Positions 34,401 to 46,367 of a stretch of 64,000 bases of DNA are shown here, piece by piece; positions within the stretch are counted from its first letter, which is position 1; each line of letters starts with the position of its first letter. This stretch comes from Malus domestica. Taxonomy: Eukaryota > Streptophyta > Magnoliopsida > Rosales > Rosaceae. The notes below the pieces were generated by a model that saw only the letters and a list, made by a program, of their open reading frames with translations, ran no database searches and was not told the origin of the DNA. Position numbers and translations under genes: made by a program. The stretch lies in the NCBI RefSeq assembly GCF_042453785.1, contig NC_091668.1:627501-691500 (forward strand), in the 5' to 3' direction.

Positions 34401-35279
34401 ACAACTTTAACAAAAAGGACAACCAAGCACATCAAAACTCTGACAAACAGGATTGGGTTCGGATAGAGGCGTAAAAATAGACAAGACAATTAAACTTTGG
34501 CGATCAATAAGCCTACGGAGTTTTTAAGAACATCAGGTAGTTACCTGTGATCTGCGACCAACATTTTGGAGTAGCCACCGTAGGTGATGCTGCCGTCCCA
34601 GAAGATGCCATTGTAGGTAAACTGGACCTGGTCGCAGTAGTTCTCTTGGGAGGACTTGCAGAACTCACACTCCAGACATGTCGCCGCCAAACACCCAACC
34701 CCGACTCTGTCTCCTTCCTTGAACTCCTTCACGTTGCTCCCAACTTTAGTGACCAGTCCTGTAATCTCATGCCTGCGTATAGTACCACCATACACAACTT
34801 GTCACATGAGCATTTCTCACGAAGATGTCACGTATGTAGCAATATCTGGAAGGTCAAGTAAGTTACTCTCGACTGATCAAACAAACTGACAAGAGAGAAT
34901 GTGAGAGAGATGTGTTATTACCCGGGAACTACTGGATACATGGTGATGCCCCAGTCATTCTTAGCATGGTGGAGATCGGTGTGGCATATCCCACAATACA
35001 AGATCTTTATGGTCACATCGTTGATCCCATTTTCTCTGTATTTGTATAGCATTTTGAAGATTAGTTGAACAACGATCTAATTAAAGACAACAAGTGGACT
35101 CGAGGAAAAATTATAACTAAAATAATTAAGGAAGAAACTGAAACTTATATAATTGTAATATGCATATATGTGTATAAATGTTACCTTCGTTTGAAGACGA
35201 AAGGAGTAATCTTGCCCGAGGAATCGTAAGCTGCCCACCCAGAAACCGTCTGTGTGTGATTTGGAGTCGTCTGAGCCAT
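31486..35279 (-). CDS. CAD: Cinnamyl alcohol / mannitol dehydrogenase-like MDR enzyme
   Basis: Six exons on the minus strand: 35279-35185, 35035-34922, 34772-34545, 32392-32100, 31978-31829 and 31718-31486. They encode 370 residues. It is a zinc-dependent, NADPH-linked medium-chain dehydrogenase. Catalytic zinc ligands are C49 (GICHTD), H71 (GHE) and C165 (LLCAG); structural zinc ligands are C102, C105, C108 and C116. The nucleotide motif GLGGLG is at 191-196. The sequence is of the CAD/ELI3 class often named probable mannitol dehydrogenase; the substrate (hydroxycinnamyl aldehydes or others) is not decided by sequence alone. Intron 3 is 2.15 kb. Exon 4/5 is joined with GT-AG giving QLQAGKRTLDF; a GC-AG choice a few bases away would alter only that junction. 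The C-terminal tail is slightly long. Confidence 0.92.
32393..34544 (-). other. Large AT-rich intron 3 of the CAD-like gene
   Basis: About 2.15 kb, strongly AT-rich. 33290-33700 is built of degenerate repeats containing TAAGTGAATTACTTGCACAC-like and ATATATAATAATAATAA pieces. A foldback MITE lies at 34046-34213. No coding potential seen. Confidence 0.8.
34046..34213. mobile_element. Foldback MITE in CAD intron 3
   Basis: GGAAAAGGATCCTCGCCGGA with CATTTTCCTAGGGATC and CTCGTAATCGTGT at the left pairs with AACACGATTACGGAATCCC, TTCCTAGGAAAATGATATCC at the right. Nearly the whole 168 bp can fold. Non-coding. Confidence 0.65.
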
Positions 35280-35335
35280 GAGGGTCAGATTGGCCTTATG
35301 GTCTTGGGATGCAGAAACTCACTCGGCACAACTCA

Positions 35336-35344
35336 ATATATATA
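35336..35344 (-). promoter_or_regulatory. TATA box of the CAD-like gene
   Basis: TATATATAT on the minus strand about 57 bp upstream of the start codon, the only good candidate in the short leader. Confidence 0.5.
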
Positions 35345-35524
35345 ACATATATGGGGGCAAAAGAACTCGGCAAGTTGAATTAGCAGACAATTGAGAAATG
35401 CATAAACAAAGACCAGGAAAATATATAACTATATATATACACATAATAAATTCATTTTTGTTTGGCATTATTGTGGTTATATATTCAGTTTGGATTTAAA
35501 TTAAAGTTATATGCTAACAACCTT

Positions 35525-35559
<35 letters not shown>

Positions 35560-37140
35560 TAACGAACAATATTATTTACACTAAGGATTAGGGATGTGCT
35601 TAACCTCACAATGTGCTACTAATAATGTGGTTCAAATTCGTCTCTAGCAAGAATCGAATCTAATTTACAAGTGAAAATGTATATCATTAGATCATAGTAC
35701 TAAGTGGCTAATAATGTTAATTCACATAGACAATACTAACAAGATTGTTGACCACCTTTTCGTCTTCAGCAATGTGATTAATTTTAATGGCAAACTAGTT
35801 TTCGAGAATATATAGTGGGTTGCTAGTCCCATGCTGTTTGAATCTAAGTTTCCATACCCATTTGTTGGCTTTTCAGCCTTGTTAACAGAAAAAATTTCTC
35901 GTTTTCTTCCTTAAAACCGTTTAAAAATTCACCCATATAGATATTTTCTCATCAAATAACGATCATACATGCAGATGACATTTTAGCACAATAGTGGAAA
36001 TCAAGTATGCCTATACATCACAGTGTGATTCAATTCTCACCGATTTTCCTCCCTTCTAACAAACTAATTATTTAACATACTAACTTTATCGCTCTACTAA
36101 ATAATCTAAACTAACTATTCATAAAACTTTGGTTGTCAACCAAAACTCTAGGAAATTATCATTTTAATCCCCTCACCAAACTGAACTCAAATAAAAAAAT
36201 ATAGGCAGTTTAGTAATTACATGAATATAAATTTTGTTGTTTTTTACAACAACCTCACAGCCAGGTTAGTATAACATGCCCTATTAAAAATTAAAAATAA
36301 AATAAAATAAAAAATAAAATATATTCCCACGTTAAAAGAAACCACTCATCATTATCCCTTCTTTTTTTGCAACATTATCCCAATTTTCATAACTGATTTT
36401 TCTTTTTAAGAATCTTAAAAACTAATCCCACTTCATAATAAAAAACAAAACGAAATGAAATTGTTCACACACATCTACTAGTAATAATAATAATAAAAGG
36501 CGTTTAGATCAGGGTCCAAAAAAATCAAATTATTAGGTTAAGTCTAGTATTATCTTTTCTCCACTTTTATTTCTTTTATACTCATTGCGTATATTTTTTA
36601 AATACTAGAGATAAATTAAAATCTTCTAATTTCCTGCATCTTTTAATTCCAATAAATCTACTTAATATCTTCTATTACGTAATAAATATATGAATGTATA
36701 AGATACATATAAGCGAGGTATGGAACCTTAGTAAAAGGTACAAAACCATAATATACTTACAAGCAAGACATAATACAGGTTGATTATAAAAAAAGAAGTC
36801 ATATAAGTAGATAAATTCAATTAACTTGTGATATAAATAGGTTGATTATAAAAATTAAAATAAAATCTTAAATGGGGTTTGGAGTACGCAGAAGAAAAAA
36901 AAAAGAGGAAATAAATAAAGATATAATTAGAAAAAAATAATTTTTACAAATTAAAGAGATAATTATTGATAATAAAATAATAATAAACATAACGAATTAG
37001 ACTTATCTTAACAAATTGAACTTTTTTTTTTTTTTGAGAGAAATATGACATTTGATATTCATTGCAAACAATGCAATACAAGTACAAACTGACAACAAAC
37101 CGAGAATACTGTGCATATTGGGCCTTGATAAAACCTTATC
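35345..37140. other. AT-rich intergenic sequence upstream of CAD
   Basis: An old inverted copy of the SINE family at 9855 covers about 35557-35712, with an (AT)n tail at 35528-35556. The remainder is AT-rich, with many A/T homopolymers. No gene. Confidence 0.45.
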
Positions 37141-37246
37141 GGAGCTTTCAATTCGGTTTAAGGAAAAAGAGTGTCCCGCACGACAAAATGACCGGAGCTT
37201 TCAATTCGGTTTAAGGAAAAAGAGTGTTCCGCACGACAAAATGACC
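37141..37246. repeat. 53 bp tandem duplication at the end of the LRR relic
   Basis: The unit starts GGAGCTTTCAATTCGGTTTA and includes CCGCACGACAAAATGACC. Two copies, 37141-37193 and 37194-37246, differ by one base (TCCCG/TTCCG). Confidence 0.85.
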
Positions 37247-37691
37247 ACTTCACTTTAGGTAATGTAATTGTTTCATCAGTTTCTTCTTCTGCGGCAACGA
37301 TTTCTTCCATCTTCTCACAGTTATGAACTTCTATGTCCTCTATACTCACGAGAAGTTTGACTATGGACGATGAAAACAAGTATTTCAACTGGTTGCAAAA
37401 ACCAACCTCCAGCGATTTCAAGTTTCCGAAGCTGCTTCCTGTCAACATCGGTTGTGAACTACCCGTCTCCCAAACACGCGTTAAACCTGGCAATCTATCT
37501 AACCGCAAGGAACTCAATTTATTGAATGCTTCAATGGAGTGACTACTTTCTTCATGCTTCGGTCCCTTGAGTTGGAAAATCACTTCCATCGAATTACAGT
37601 CACTTACAATAAGATTTTCGAGATTATCATCATCATTTGAGTCCTCAAGATTAGTTGGTGTAACCTCCATAGTCATTTCCACACGCTGCAA
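37158..37691 (-). pseudogene. LRR fragment of a CC-NBS-LRR resistance gene
   Basis: A minus-strand frame of 177 residues shows irregular plant NLR leucine-rich repeats: FNKLSSLRLDRLPGLTRVWE, FGNLKSLEVGFCNQLKYLFS, VSIEDIEVHNCEKMEEIVAA and then LPKVKW, where similarity ends. The pattern (CNSMEVIF, CEKMEEIV) is that of the RPS2/At4g27190-like class. No NB-ARC (P-loop, GLPL, MHD) or coiled-coil domain is present within several kilobases on either side. The frame continues past the last repeat into the duplicated sequence at 37158-37246. It is therefore a gene piece, not an intact receptor. A short expressed LRR-only protein cannot be excluded. Confidence 0.75.
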
Positions 37692-39900
37692 AAGCAGCCT
37701 TAACCACCAGCTGAAAATGTCTCCAACAAATTAGAGGTAACTTAACGCCAAACACCGTAATTCAATCTTTAGACAGGCCCTCTCTTAGAGAACCTAAGGA
37801 GACCTAGGAACCCCAGAGAGCAAATTTTCCTAGGAAGACCAGGACTAATCTATGAAAACTAAATCAAACTAAAATTACATAAACCTCGCCCGAGGCGAAC
37901 CGAAGGGAAATAAACTGAGAAGTGGGACGCCAACATCCACACACTGAAAAACCAAACCGCACATGCCGAAGGGAGCCATAACCAAATTTGGAAACCCCAT
38001 CAAACTCAAATCATGAGAACCTTGAAAAGGGCAAACTTGGATCTGGGGAGGAGACCTGAAATCACAAGACAGGAGTGCAAAAGGTGGGGGAGAAAGCAGG
38101 GAAGGAAGAAAGTAAAAGGGGCGGCGGGGTTGGTGCAAGGAAGGGGAAGGATAAACCAGAAAGGGAAAGGGGTCGAGGAAAGGGACGCACAGGGGAGGGG
38201 GAGAGGTCAAGACGTGGGGGAAGGGGCAAACAGGGGAAGGGGGCGGAGAGAGGTGGAGAAAAATTGAAAAAAATGCTTAATATTGGCTAACAAATTAAAC
38301 TTATATCAAAATTTCAATAATAATAACAACAAACTTGAACTGAAAGAGACTCTACAAAACAAAAACTTTTTGACTTAGCAAGCTTGTATCCTTTGGATTA
38401 TTGGGACAAGTAGTCTCATGAAATCTTCCATCTTTTATTTCAATTACATCTGAAAACGACTTGTAAACCTTATTATGACCTTCCCTCATTGGTTGTCCGT
38501 AGATTCCATTATCAAGAAGTGTGGAATCTTTCCTCTTTTCCTTCAATTACATCTGAAAACGACTTGTAAACCTTATTATGACCGTCCCTCATTGGTTGTC
38601 CACATATCCCATTATTAAGAAGTGTATCCACAACCTCTTGTACCAATTTCTCCAGACACATCACAACGATGATATTGATATTTTTTATCCTTAGTTATAT
38701 GATTCTGTCCTATAAATTGGACTTTTCCGCAACCCGTGAATCGCAAGAACGTTCTAAATAATTCATCAATTTTATTAGACCTGCAGGTGCTTATATAATT
38801 TCGTACTTGACTCAAGTATTCACCGTCCCACACTCTAAAAAGATTTAATAGTATTGTATGGTTGGTGACAACAATATCATGGTGAGGAAAACCTAACTTT
38901 TCAACGTGAATTGAGATTAATTTTCAGAGTAATGCTATTCATATCATGTTTTTATACCACATTTCTATACCACCTTAGGTGACATCTGATATGAACAACT
39001 ACATCATTTGAAAAATTTGCAAAACCCAAGGAAATGAAGGAGAAAGACTTTTCATATATCAAAATCATCATTTAATTAACTAGTTTTTCTTAATTATTAG
39101 TTTATTAAATAATGAACTAAATTTAAAATTTTGATTAATTCAAATGATGTGACTGTCCACATCAAATGTCACTTAAGGTGATATGAAAATGTGGTACAAA
39201 AATATGATATGAATAACATTACTCTATTTTTCAAGATCATGACGCATTTTCTATAGCATTAAAGATGTTTGCATGTGTTCTATTTTTAATTTATATCTTG
39301 TGATTATATTTAATAAGCGTGTATTTAATTGTTTTTGTTTATACATGCAATTATATTTAATAAGCGTGTTTTTAATTTTTTTGTTTATACATGCAATTAT
39401 ATTTAATAAGCTTGTTTTTGTGTTATTTTATGTACTATTTTATTCAAGAAAACAAAAATCATGACGTTACCAAATCCTCAAAAGGTTATTAATTGAATAT
39501 TGAATAAGAAATGATAAAACTGAACATACGGTCCAGCCGTTAAATCCGAGTTCGCATCGGACCAAAGTTTATTGGGCTAGATTGTAAATTATACATCAAA
39601 GCCCATAACATTTAACTGGACTTTAATGTATCAAAGCCCACATTATGAATTGGGAAAAATTTGATGTCGAACTAAGCCCAATAAGTCCCAGATCAATATT
39701 TTTCTCGATTTCCTTTTTCTTTTATATTTTTATTTTTCTTAAGTCAATAAAATTATATATTTTTTTTCTTGGTATATCTCTTGTTCGTGACAAGCTGGAC
39801 AGATTATATTTGAACGAGAAACCAACAATATAAATATTCACCAACATAATTTTTTGTCAAATATGAACCAACATAAATAGTATGTCACCAAAATAAATGG
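37692..39900. other. Intergenic with purine-rich block, tandem duplication and a MITE
   Basis: 38040-38265 is almost all purine on the plus strand (GGGGAAAGG-type). 38439-38540 is tandemly duplicated at 38541-38640 (unit with CTGAAAACGACTTGTAAACC, about 102 bp). Short minus-strand frames here (38352-38546 and 38615-38833) are not recognisable proteins. A MITE lies at 38937-39224. No supportable gene. Confidence 0.5.
38937..39224. mobile_element. Mutator-type MITE with ~70 bp inverted ends
   Basis: GAGTAATGCTATTCATATCA at the left pairs with TGATATGAATAACATTACTC at the right. Pairing continues through ATACCACATTT and CACCTTAGGTGACA. Flanks TAATTTTCA and TATTTTTCA agree at 8 of 9 positions. 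Confidence 0.7.
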
Positions 39901-39904
39901 TAGT

Positions 39905-41730
39905 TGGCTGGATCATGTCTAAAGGTGTTACAACATTTTTCTTAATTCTTGCATAAAATATTTCTTAAATTCAAAATTTTGACTTTTATACAAAATTTGT
40001 GAATTATAATGCAGGTTTTAAAATTAATTTTGGAAAGTTTTACAAGATTCATTATTAGCAAAGCTTGAAGTCGATTCTTGTGACATCACATGTTTCTTAA
40101 AATTAATTTTAGGACATTCTGAAGATTTTCGGCACATGAAAATCTCTTTGGGGGGGGGCACTATTAGTTTTTTTTATTTTTTTATTTTTTTATTTTTAAA
40201 TTTTAAAATAAAAAATTTGTTTCATAATTACAACCAAATCTCTTACAATATTTTCCTTAGCTCTTAATGCAAAATATTTCCTAAAATTAAAATTTTCAAT
40301 TTTTTTTCACAAAAGTTGTGTTATGACCCACGTTTCCAAAATAATTTTTTAAAAGCAAAAAATTGAGTTATTCTCATCACACCATATGTTTTCTATAATT
40401 TTATGAAGGGTTTCGACACATAAAAAGTTATTTGGGGGAATTTTTTATTTTTCAACTTTAAAAATCAATCAAAAATAATTTCAGAACCTAATAAATGACA
40501 GGATCACATCAATAGGTTGCAACATTTTGCTTTGCTCCCACACAAAATATTTCTTAAACAAATTGATTTTGGAAATTTTCACAAGATACATTATGAACCA
40601 AATTCGAGTTATTCTCATCGCACCATGTGTTCCTTGAACTTAGTTTAGGACATTTCGAGGATTTTCAACACATACAAAATATTTTTTTTTTCATAAAATA
40701 TATTTGAGAGATCCTCTAGTTTATTTTATTTTTCTATCTTTCAATTTTAAAAATCAATAAAAAATAGTTTCATGACCTAATAAATATTAGGACCACATCT
40801 AAAGGTTTTGCAACATTTTCTTTAACTCCACACAAAATATTTTCTAAAACTAAAAGTTCAAAATTTTCACAGAAGTTGTGAGTTATAACACACATTTTCA
40901 AATTGATGTTGGGAACTTTTAAAATATTCATTATAAGTCAAAATTGGAATTATTCTCGTCACACCACTTATTTTCTAAAATTAATTGAGGACATTCAGAA
41001 GATTTCGACACCTACAAATCTCCTTAGGGGCTTCGCTATTAGTTTATATATTTTTTCCATTTTTCAACTTTAAAAATAAGTAAAAGTAGTTTCAGAACCT
41101 AATAAATTGTAGGATTATATCCAAATGTCTTACATTATTTTCTTTAGTTCCCACTCAAAATATTCTTTAAACTAAAAATTTCAACTTTTGCACGAACTTA
41201 TGAGTTATAACCCATGCTTTCAAATCGATTGTGAAATTTTTTACAAGATTTATTATAAGCCAAATTCAAGTCGTTCTTGTTGCACTACATGTTTCCTAAA
41301 ATTAATTTAGGACATTCGGGAGATTTTCGACACATAAAATTGTATTTTTGGGGTTTGGGGAAAGTGTGGGGGGGGGGGGAGGGGGTGCTATATTAGTTTA
41401 TATTTTTTTTTTCAACTTTAAAAATCAATAAAAAGAGTTTCAAAACGTAATAAATTGTAGGATCACATCTAAAGAGTTTTACAATATTTTTCTTAGCTCC
41501 CATGCAAATTAATAATTTAAATTTTGTTACAATAACTATGAGTTATAACCCACGTTTTAAAATCAATTTTAAGAATTTTTACAAGATTTATTATAAGCTT
41601 TCGAGTCATCCTCGTCGCACCACATGTTTCTTAAAATTAATTTGGGACATCCTGAAGATTTTCAACATCTAAAGATTTCAGACCTAATAAATAGTAAAAT
41701 CACATCCAAAGGTCATGCAACATTTTTCTT
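39905..41730. repeat. Degenerate tandem array, ~240-350 bp unit, about 6-7 copies
   Basis: A module with GGATCACATCTAAAGG, then TTTCTTAGCTCCCA, AAAATATTTCTTAAA, GAGTTATAACCCA, TCGTCGCACCACATGTTTCC, TTAATTTAGGACATT and ends TTTCAACTTTAAAAATCAAT. It recurs with module starts near 39911, 40231, 40500, 40790, 41109, 41457 and 41694. Spacing varies because of small gains and losses, including G runs of 9-10 bases (40149, 41370). It lies about 0.6 kb upstream of LARP1C. No coding frame survives across it. Confidence 0.8.
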
Positions 41731-42339
41731 AGCTCCCACGCAAAATATTTTCTAAAACTAATTTTTTTATTTTTTTCACAAAATTGTGAGCATTACCCAT
41801 GGAGTCAAAATTAAAAAAAAAAATTTACAAGATTTATTTGGGAAAAAAATTTATTTTTAATTTTTTTATGAGGGGTAAGAGATTATAATATAGGTGGAAA
41901 AAAGGACAAGAGATGGGTCTTGCACTCTAAAAATAAACGGAAGGGGGTTTTTCAGTAGGCTGTAGTTTCCTTGTAGTTCTGAGAGAGAGAAAGAAGAGCG
42001 GAGAGAGAGGGAGGAGGAGTCCGGCGCGGAGTCACGCCGTTGGTTCTGAGTTTCGACGGGTCATTGTGCTTTTCGCGTGCAAGATCCGCCTTTAGTCTAT
42101 CGAAATCCGGCATTCTGAAATTTCTAATTTCTGGAAAAAAAAAAACCCAAAAACAATTCCTAAATCTTCTCTTCTCTCAGTCTTTGCCAATCATCTTTTG
42201 TGAACTGATTAATTAATTGATTAATTTTTTTTGTTTTGTTGTCTGATTAATTTATTGATTCATTGTAAACTGATTAGTTTACGTTTGTGCTCATAAATTG
42301 ATCAGAGTTTTGTTTTTCTGCTACAAACCCTAATTTGAA

Positions 42340-45300
42340 ATGGCGATGGCTGCGGATTCTTCTGCCAATCACCATTCCCCGCGTGGTACTGAATTTTCCG
42401 TTGATGGCGGCGGCGAAGTTGTCAACAAGAGGGCTAGTTTACCATCTCCATGGGCGAAGGTTGTCCGAGGTGGTGAACCAGAGGCTGTCCAATCTCCGCC
42501 GTCCTCATCGTCATCGTTGTCCTCGATGGGCAACTCAGCACCGGAGCAAACCCCTTTTTCCAATTGCTCCCAATCCTCCAAAGCTGCTCGTTCTTCACCG
42601 CCGCCGCCTCCCCATACGCCAGAGGGCTTTTCAGCTGCCGACAGTCCCAATGGGCATAATAGCAATGCCGGTGGGCCAAAGAAGCTGGCTTGGAACAAGC
42701 CCTCCAACGGCGTCGTTGAGGTTAGTCCTGTAACTGTTATGGATGCTTCTTCTTGGCCTGCTTTATCTGAGTCGGCTAGGGCTTCACCTAAACTACCAGC
42801 TGATTCCTCTCCAAAGACTGTCTCCGAAGCAATTGTCAACCAAGGATCATTCCCTGTTTCCCAGGTTAGTTCACGATCATTAATTTTTTTTTCTTTTTTA
42901 CTTTTGCTGCAGAGAAATATTAAGAAAAGGGAAAGAAAGATAGAATTGTTGCAAATTTGGGTAACCATTAATTAACCAATTACTTAGCTAATTAATCCAG
43001 ACGGTTGTACAGATTTTTTGTTTCGTCGGGTGCCAAAAGCGATGAAATAACTTAGATTCAGAGAGCTACTGATACATTGTCCTGCATTTTCTCTCAACCA
43101 GTGTAAAAGTTATCATATTTTTTTGGGTGGGAGATTATTCGAAGTACTGATAGTCATTCTCTATGCACGATTGATCTTGTGTTTTGTTGATAGGGACCTG
43201 TTATAGCACATTCACCCAACTCCAAAAGACATCCTGCTAATAGTGCAAATCAGAACTCCACCCCAAATCATGCAACAGCTCGACAAAGATCATTTAAGCG
43301 TGGTGGCGGTGGCAACACTGGGGGTGGGCATGCATATAGCGGTTTTGGACACCCTGTCACCCCGCCACCACCACCACCATTCCCTGTTTTTCCTATTCTT
43401 CCAAATGGGTATGGCAATCTGGTACCAGCAATGCCAGATCCTTCTCCACGAGATCCTTCTTTCCGGGGCAGCAATTGGGATGCTAGACCAGTTCGTGGCT
43501 TTGTGCCTCAATCACACCCAGTAAACGATCATCGCAATTCTCGTAGGGGAAATTTTGGACCTCGCCCACGTGGAGATGGTCACTACCACAACAATCACGG
43601 AGGCAAGCGTGACCAGGATCGTGGAAACTATATGAATCCCAGGGATATCCACATGCATCAGCATAGAGCCCCTCCAATGAGCCTTGTAAGGCCATTACCA
43701 CCAAATACTGCTGCATTTCCCCCTCAACCTGCAAGACCCTTTGCAAATCCCATGGGTTTTCCGGGTGAGTATACTATGTTAATATAGTTGTTTTTGATAT
43801 TTGGAAATGTAACTTATGTCTTTGTTTGTTTCTAGAGTTTATGTATGTCCCTCCATTGCCTTTGGAGCCCATTCGAAGCATGCCACCGTTCATTACTCAA
43901 GCACCACATCCTGCAATGTTTTATCCTGTTTCAGAATCTCCCCTACCTTCATTGATAATCAACCAAATAGAATATTACTTCAGGTATATTTAATTTCATG
44001 CTTCATTGATTCACAATTTGTTAGCTGCATGAACTAATTCCTCGGTATCTTGAGAATTAACTGCCCAAGTTGCGTTCTTTGTTACTACAGTGATGCTAAT
44101 TTAATAAAAGACGACTTTCTACGGTCAAACATGGATGCCCAGGGATGGGTTCCTATATCTCTAATAGCAAACTTTCCTCGGGTATGTTATTTATGTGTTT
44201 TTGTAACTTGGGTATGTTATTTCTGATTGATTAAGCACATTGTGCTCTCTCTCCTTGTGACATATATTATTACTCTGGTTCTCTATGTATAACATGACGA
44301 AACATCTAATTTTTAAAAAGACGTTTTAGTCTATGAAAGTTAAAAAAAATCACCTTCTTGTAGAGCGACAATGGGTAATCATTTGTAATACCTTTACATT
44401 ATGCTTCACCAAGTTAGGTATTATAAAATAGTTTACACAAGTTGCATAACATTTATAGTTCTCTCTTAAGGTGCTTGAATGGCAAAATGTTCCATTCAAC
44501 CTTCAGTTTTATGCTCTAATTTAACAGAAACTAATTTATTTACCTTAATCTAAGTCTCAACCTTTAGCTTTTCTGTTTATTGGCTTCCTTTTTGTGAAGT
44601 TTTATATTCAGATAATTCTCTGCCTGAATCCTTGCCGTTATAACTTTATAGGGGAGGAAGAAAGTAGGATTATTTGTTTTCATTGTATTTCTGTGCTATT
44701 GACCTGTAAACAAACTAAAAAGATTGCAATATGAAAATAGTAACTGCAGATTTTGGTCTGTTGACGATTTGATATCTGCTAGGAAATGATTTTATTGAAT
44801 GGAGAGGATCCTGTAGGCGGAGAACATGGCGATTGATACTTTCTAAGATAAAAATAAGGAAAGAAAGATATGGGAGAATACGTAGAAACAAAACATAACT
44901 GAAAACAGGGAGAAAATTAGAGCCTATGTGACTTTGATGCTAATGATTTCCTTGTCATGTTTGGCTACTTCAGTCAACTTTTGTTTCTTAAGAAAATTAT
45001 CCTCGTCTCTTTAAGTATCATTCATCCCCACTTGATATTTTATTGTTACAGGTTAAGAGTTTGACAACCAATATCCAATTAATACTTGATTCTTTAAGAG
45101 GTTCCGGTATTGTTGAAGTACAGGTGAATTTCTTTATATTTGTTGTTTTGTTAAGCATTGTATTTGTATTAACATGTCCTACTGAAGAACTCCGATATAT
45201 GTTTTAGATTGTGAAATGAGTAATCTTCCGCTTTATTGCCAAAAGGAAAAGATGACCTTTTGGCTCATTATAATGCCGACCAAATGAAATGACTTACGTT

Positions 45301-45664
45301 AGGAACCAGTATTTTTTAAAGGAAACCATGGCAATTGTGCTGCAATATTTTATTTTGGTCTAATACTCTCTTATGATTGCGGCAGGATGATAAAGTGAGG
45401 AGGCGTAATGAATGGACGAAGTGGATATCAACTACTGGTCAGCTTACACCTGAGTCAGGTTCACCATCCACACTATCCTCCAGTGTATTAAGTGACAACA
45501 TGCTTGCAAATTCTTTCGAAAAGATGACCGTGGAAGGACCTAGCCAAAATAGCATGGGAGGTAAGCCAGATCCAAACTCTGTGGCTATTCCAGAGAGTTG
45601 TTCAACCGAGTCAACTAGCCAAGCACAACTTCCTAATGGAGATGTTATTCAAACTGATCATTGA
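42340..45664 (+). CDS. LARP1C: La-related protein 1C
   Basis: Six exons: 42340-42864, 43194-43764, 43836-43983, 44091-44181, 45052-45123 and 45386-45664. They give 561 residues. The La motif spans about residues 403-468 (SLIINQIEYYFSDANLIKDD, then GWVPISLIANFPRVKSL), with the aromatic and Asp residues of the poly-U/A binding pocket (QIEYYFSD). No RRM follows, as in plant LARP1b/c. The N-terminal half is disordered: Ser/Pro/Gly-rich with SLPSPWAKVVRG, a poly-Pro stretch and an RGG/Asn-His-rich part. LARP1 proteins bind mRNAs, control 5'TOP translation and decay; LARP1C has been linked to leaf senescence. A CT/GA-rich leader (41980-42020) marks the promoter side. Neighbour of an FD homologue, as in Arabidopsis (At4g35890/35900, from memory). 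Confidence 0.93.
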
Positions 45665-46320
45665 AGTCAAAGTAGATGAGTACCACAAAAAAGATTCAAG
45701 CAAAATCATGGAGAAAAACTGCAGTTCCAATTTTGAAGGGTTTGCTAAGGTAACGGGGGAAGGGAGGTAGCTGTATAGCCTGTACTGAGGGCGTGCGAAT
45801 TCTTTTCTTTATAAATCTGTTACTTTGCATAGTTTTGGAATGCTTTTGAGGCTAGTACAGGAAACAAATAAGAAATAACGATAATTATTCGTCAATTGAG
45901 AAGAAAGAGAAGAAGATGAAGAGATCAAGCAAAGGCTGAATTTGGAGGTCATTGGTTTGTATAGTTTGGATTTGGTGTGAATGTTTGCGGGTTTATTTTT
46001 TGGCGCGTCGAAAGAAGAGCTTAATTTGAGATGTTATAGCTAAAGGGCATGTAAGCAATATTTTTTTGGTGCGCAAGAGACCACTTATATAGTAGAGGTG
46101 TGGATTTGAGCTGCAGTGCGCTCGTGTTTGTTTTCCACCGAAGGATGGTTAGACCATTTGCTTGAATTTTCACAATTTTGTACTCTTTTAACTTTATGCA
46201 ACTTTTGTCCATCTTTATTTCTTTTGTTCCCAAGTATTCTTTCTTTCTCTACATATAATCTCTCCCTCGAATGCCGTTAAACTTTCCGGCTTAATCCACC
46301 GTCACCCCCATTAATGATTC
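45665..46320. other. LARP1C 3' flank and promoter side of the FD homologue
   Basis: The first about 350 bp probably contain the LARP1C 3' UTR. A TATA-like TATAAAATA lies at 46321-46329, close to the FD-like start. No further gene. Confidence 0.5.
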
Positions 46321-46367
46321 TATAAAATATGGTTCCCACAACCTCAAGTAGCTGCAGCAGAAGGTCC

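Noticed and set aside
38352-38833. Possible small genes on the minus strand
   Set aside because: Tandemly duplicated sequence with short frames and no recognisable protein.
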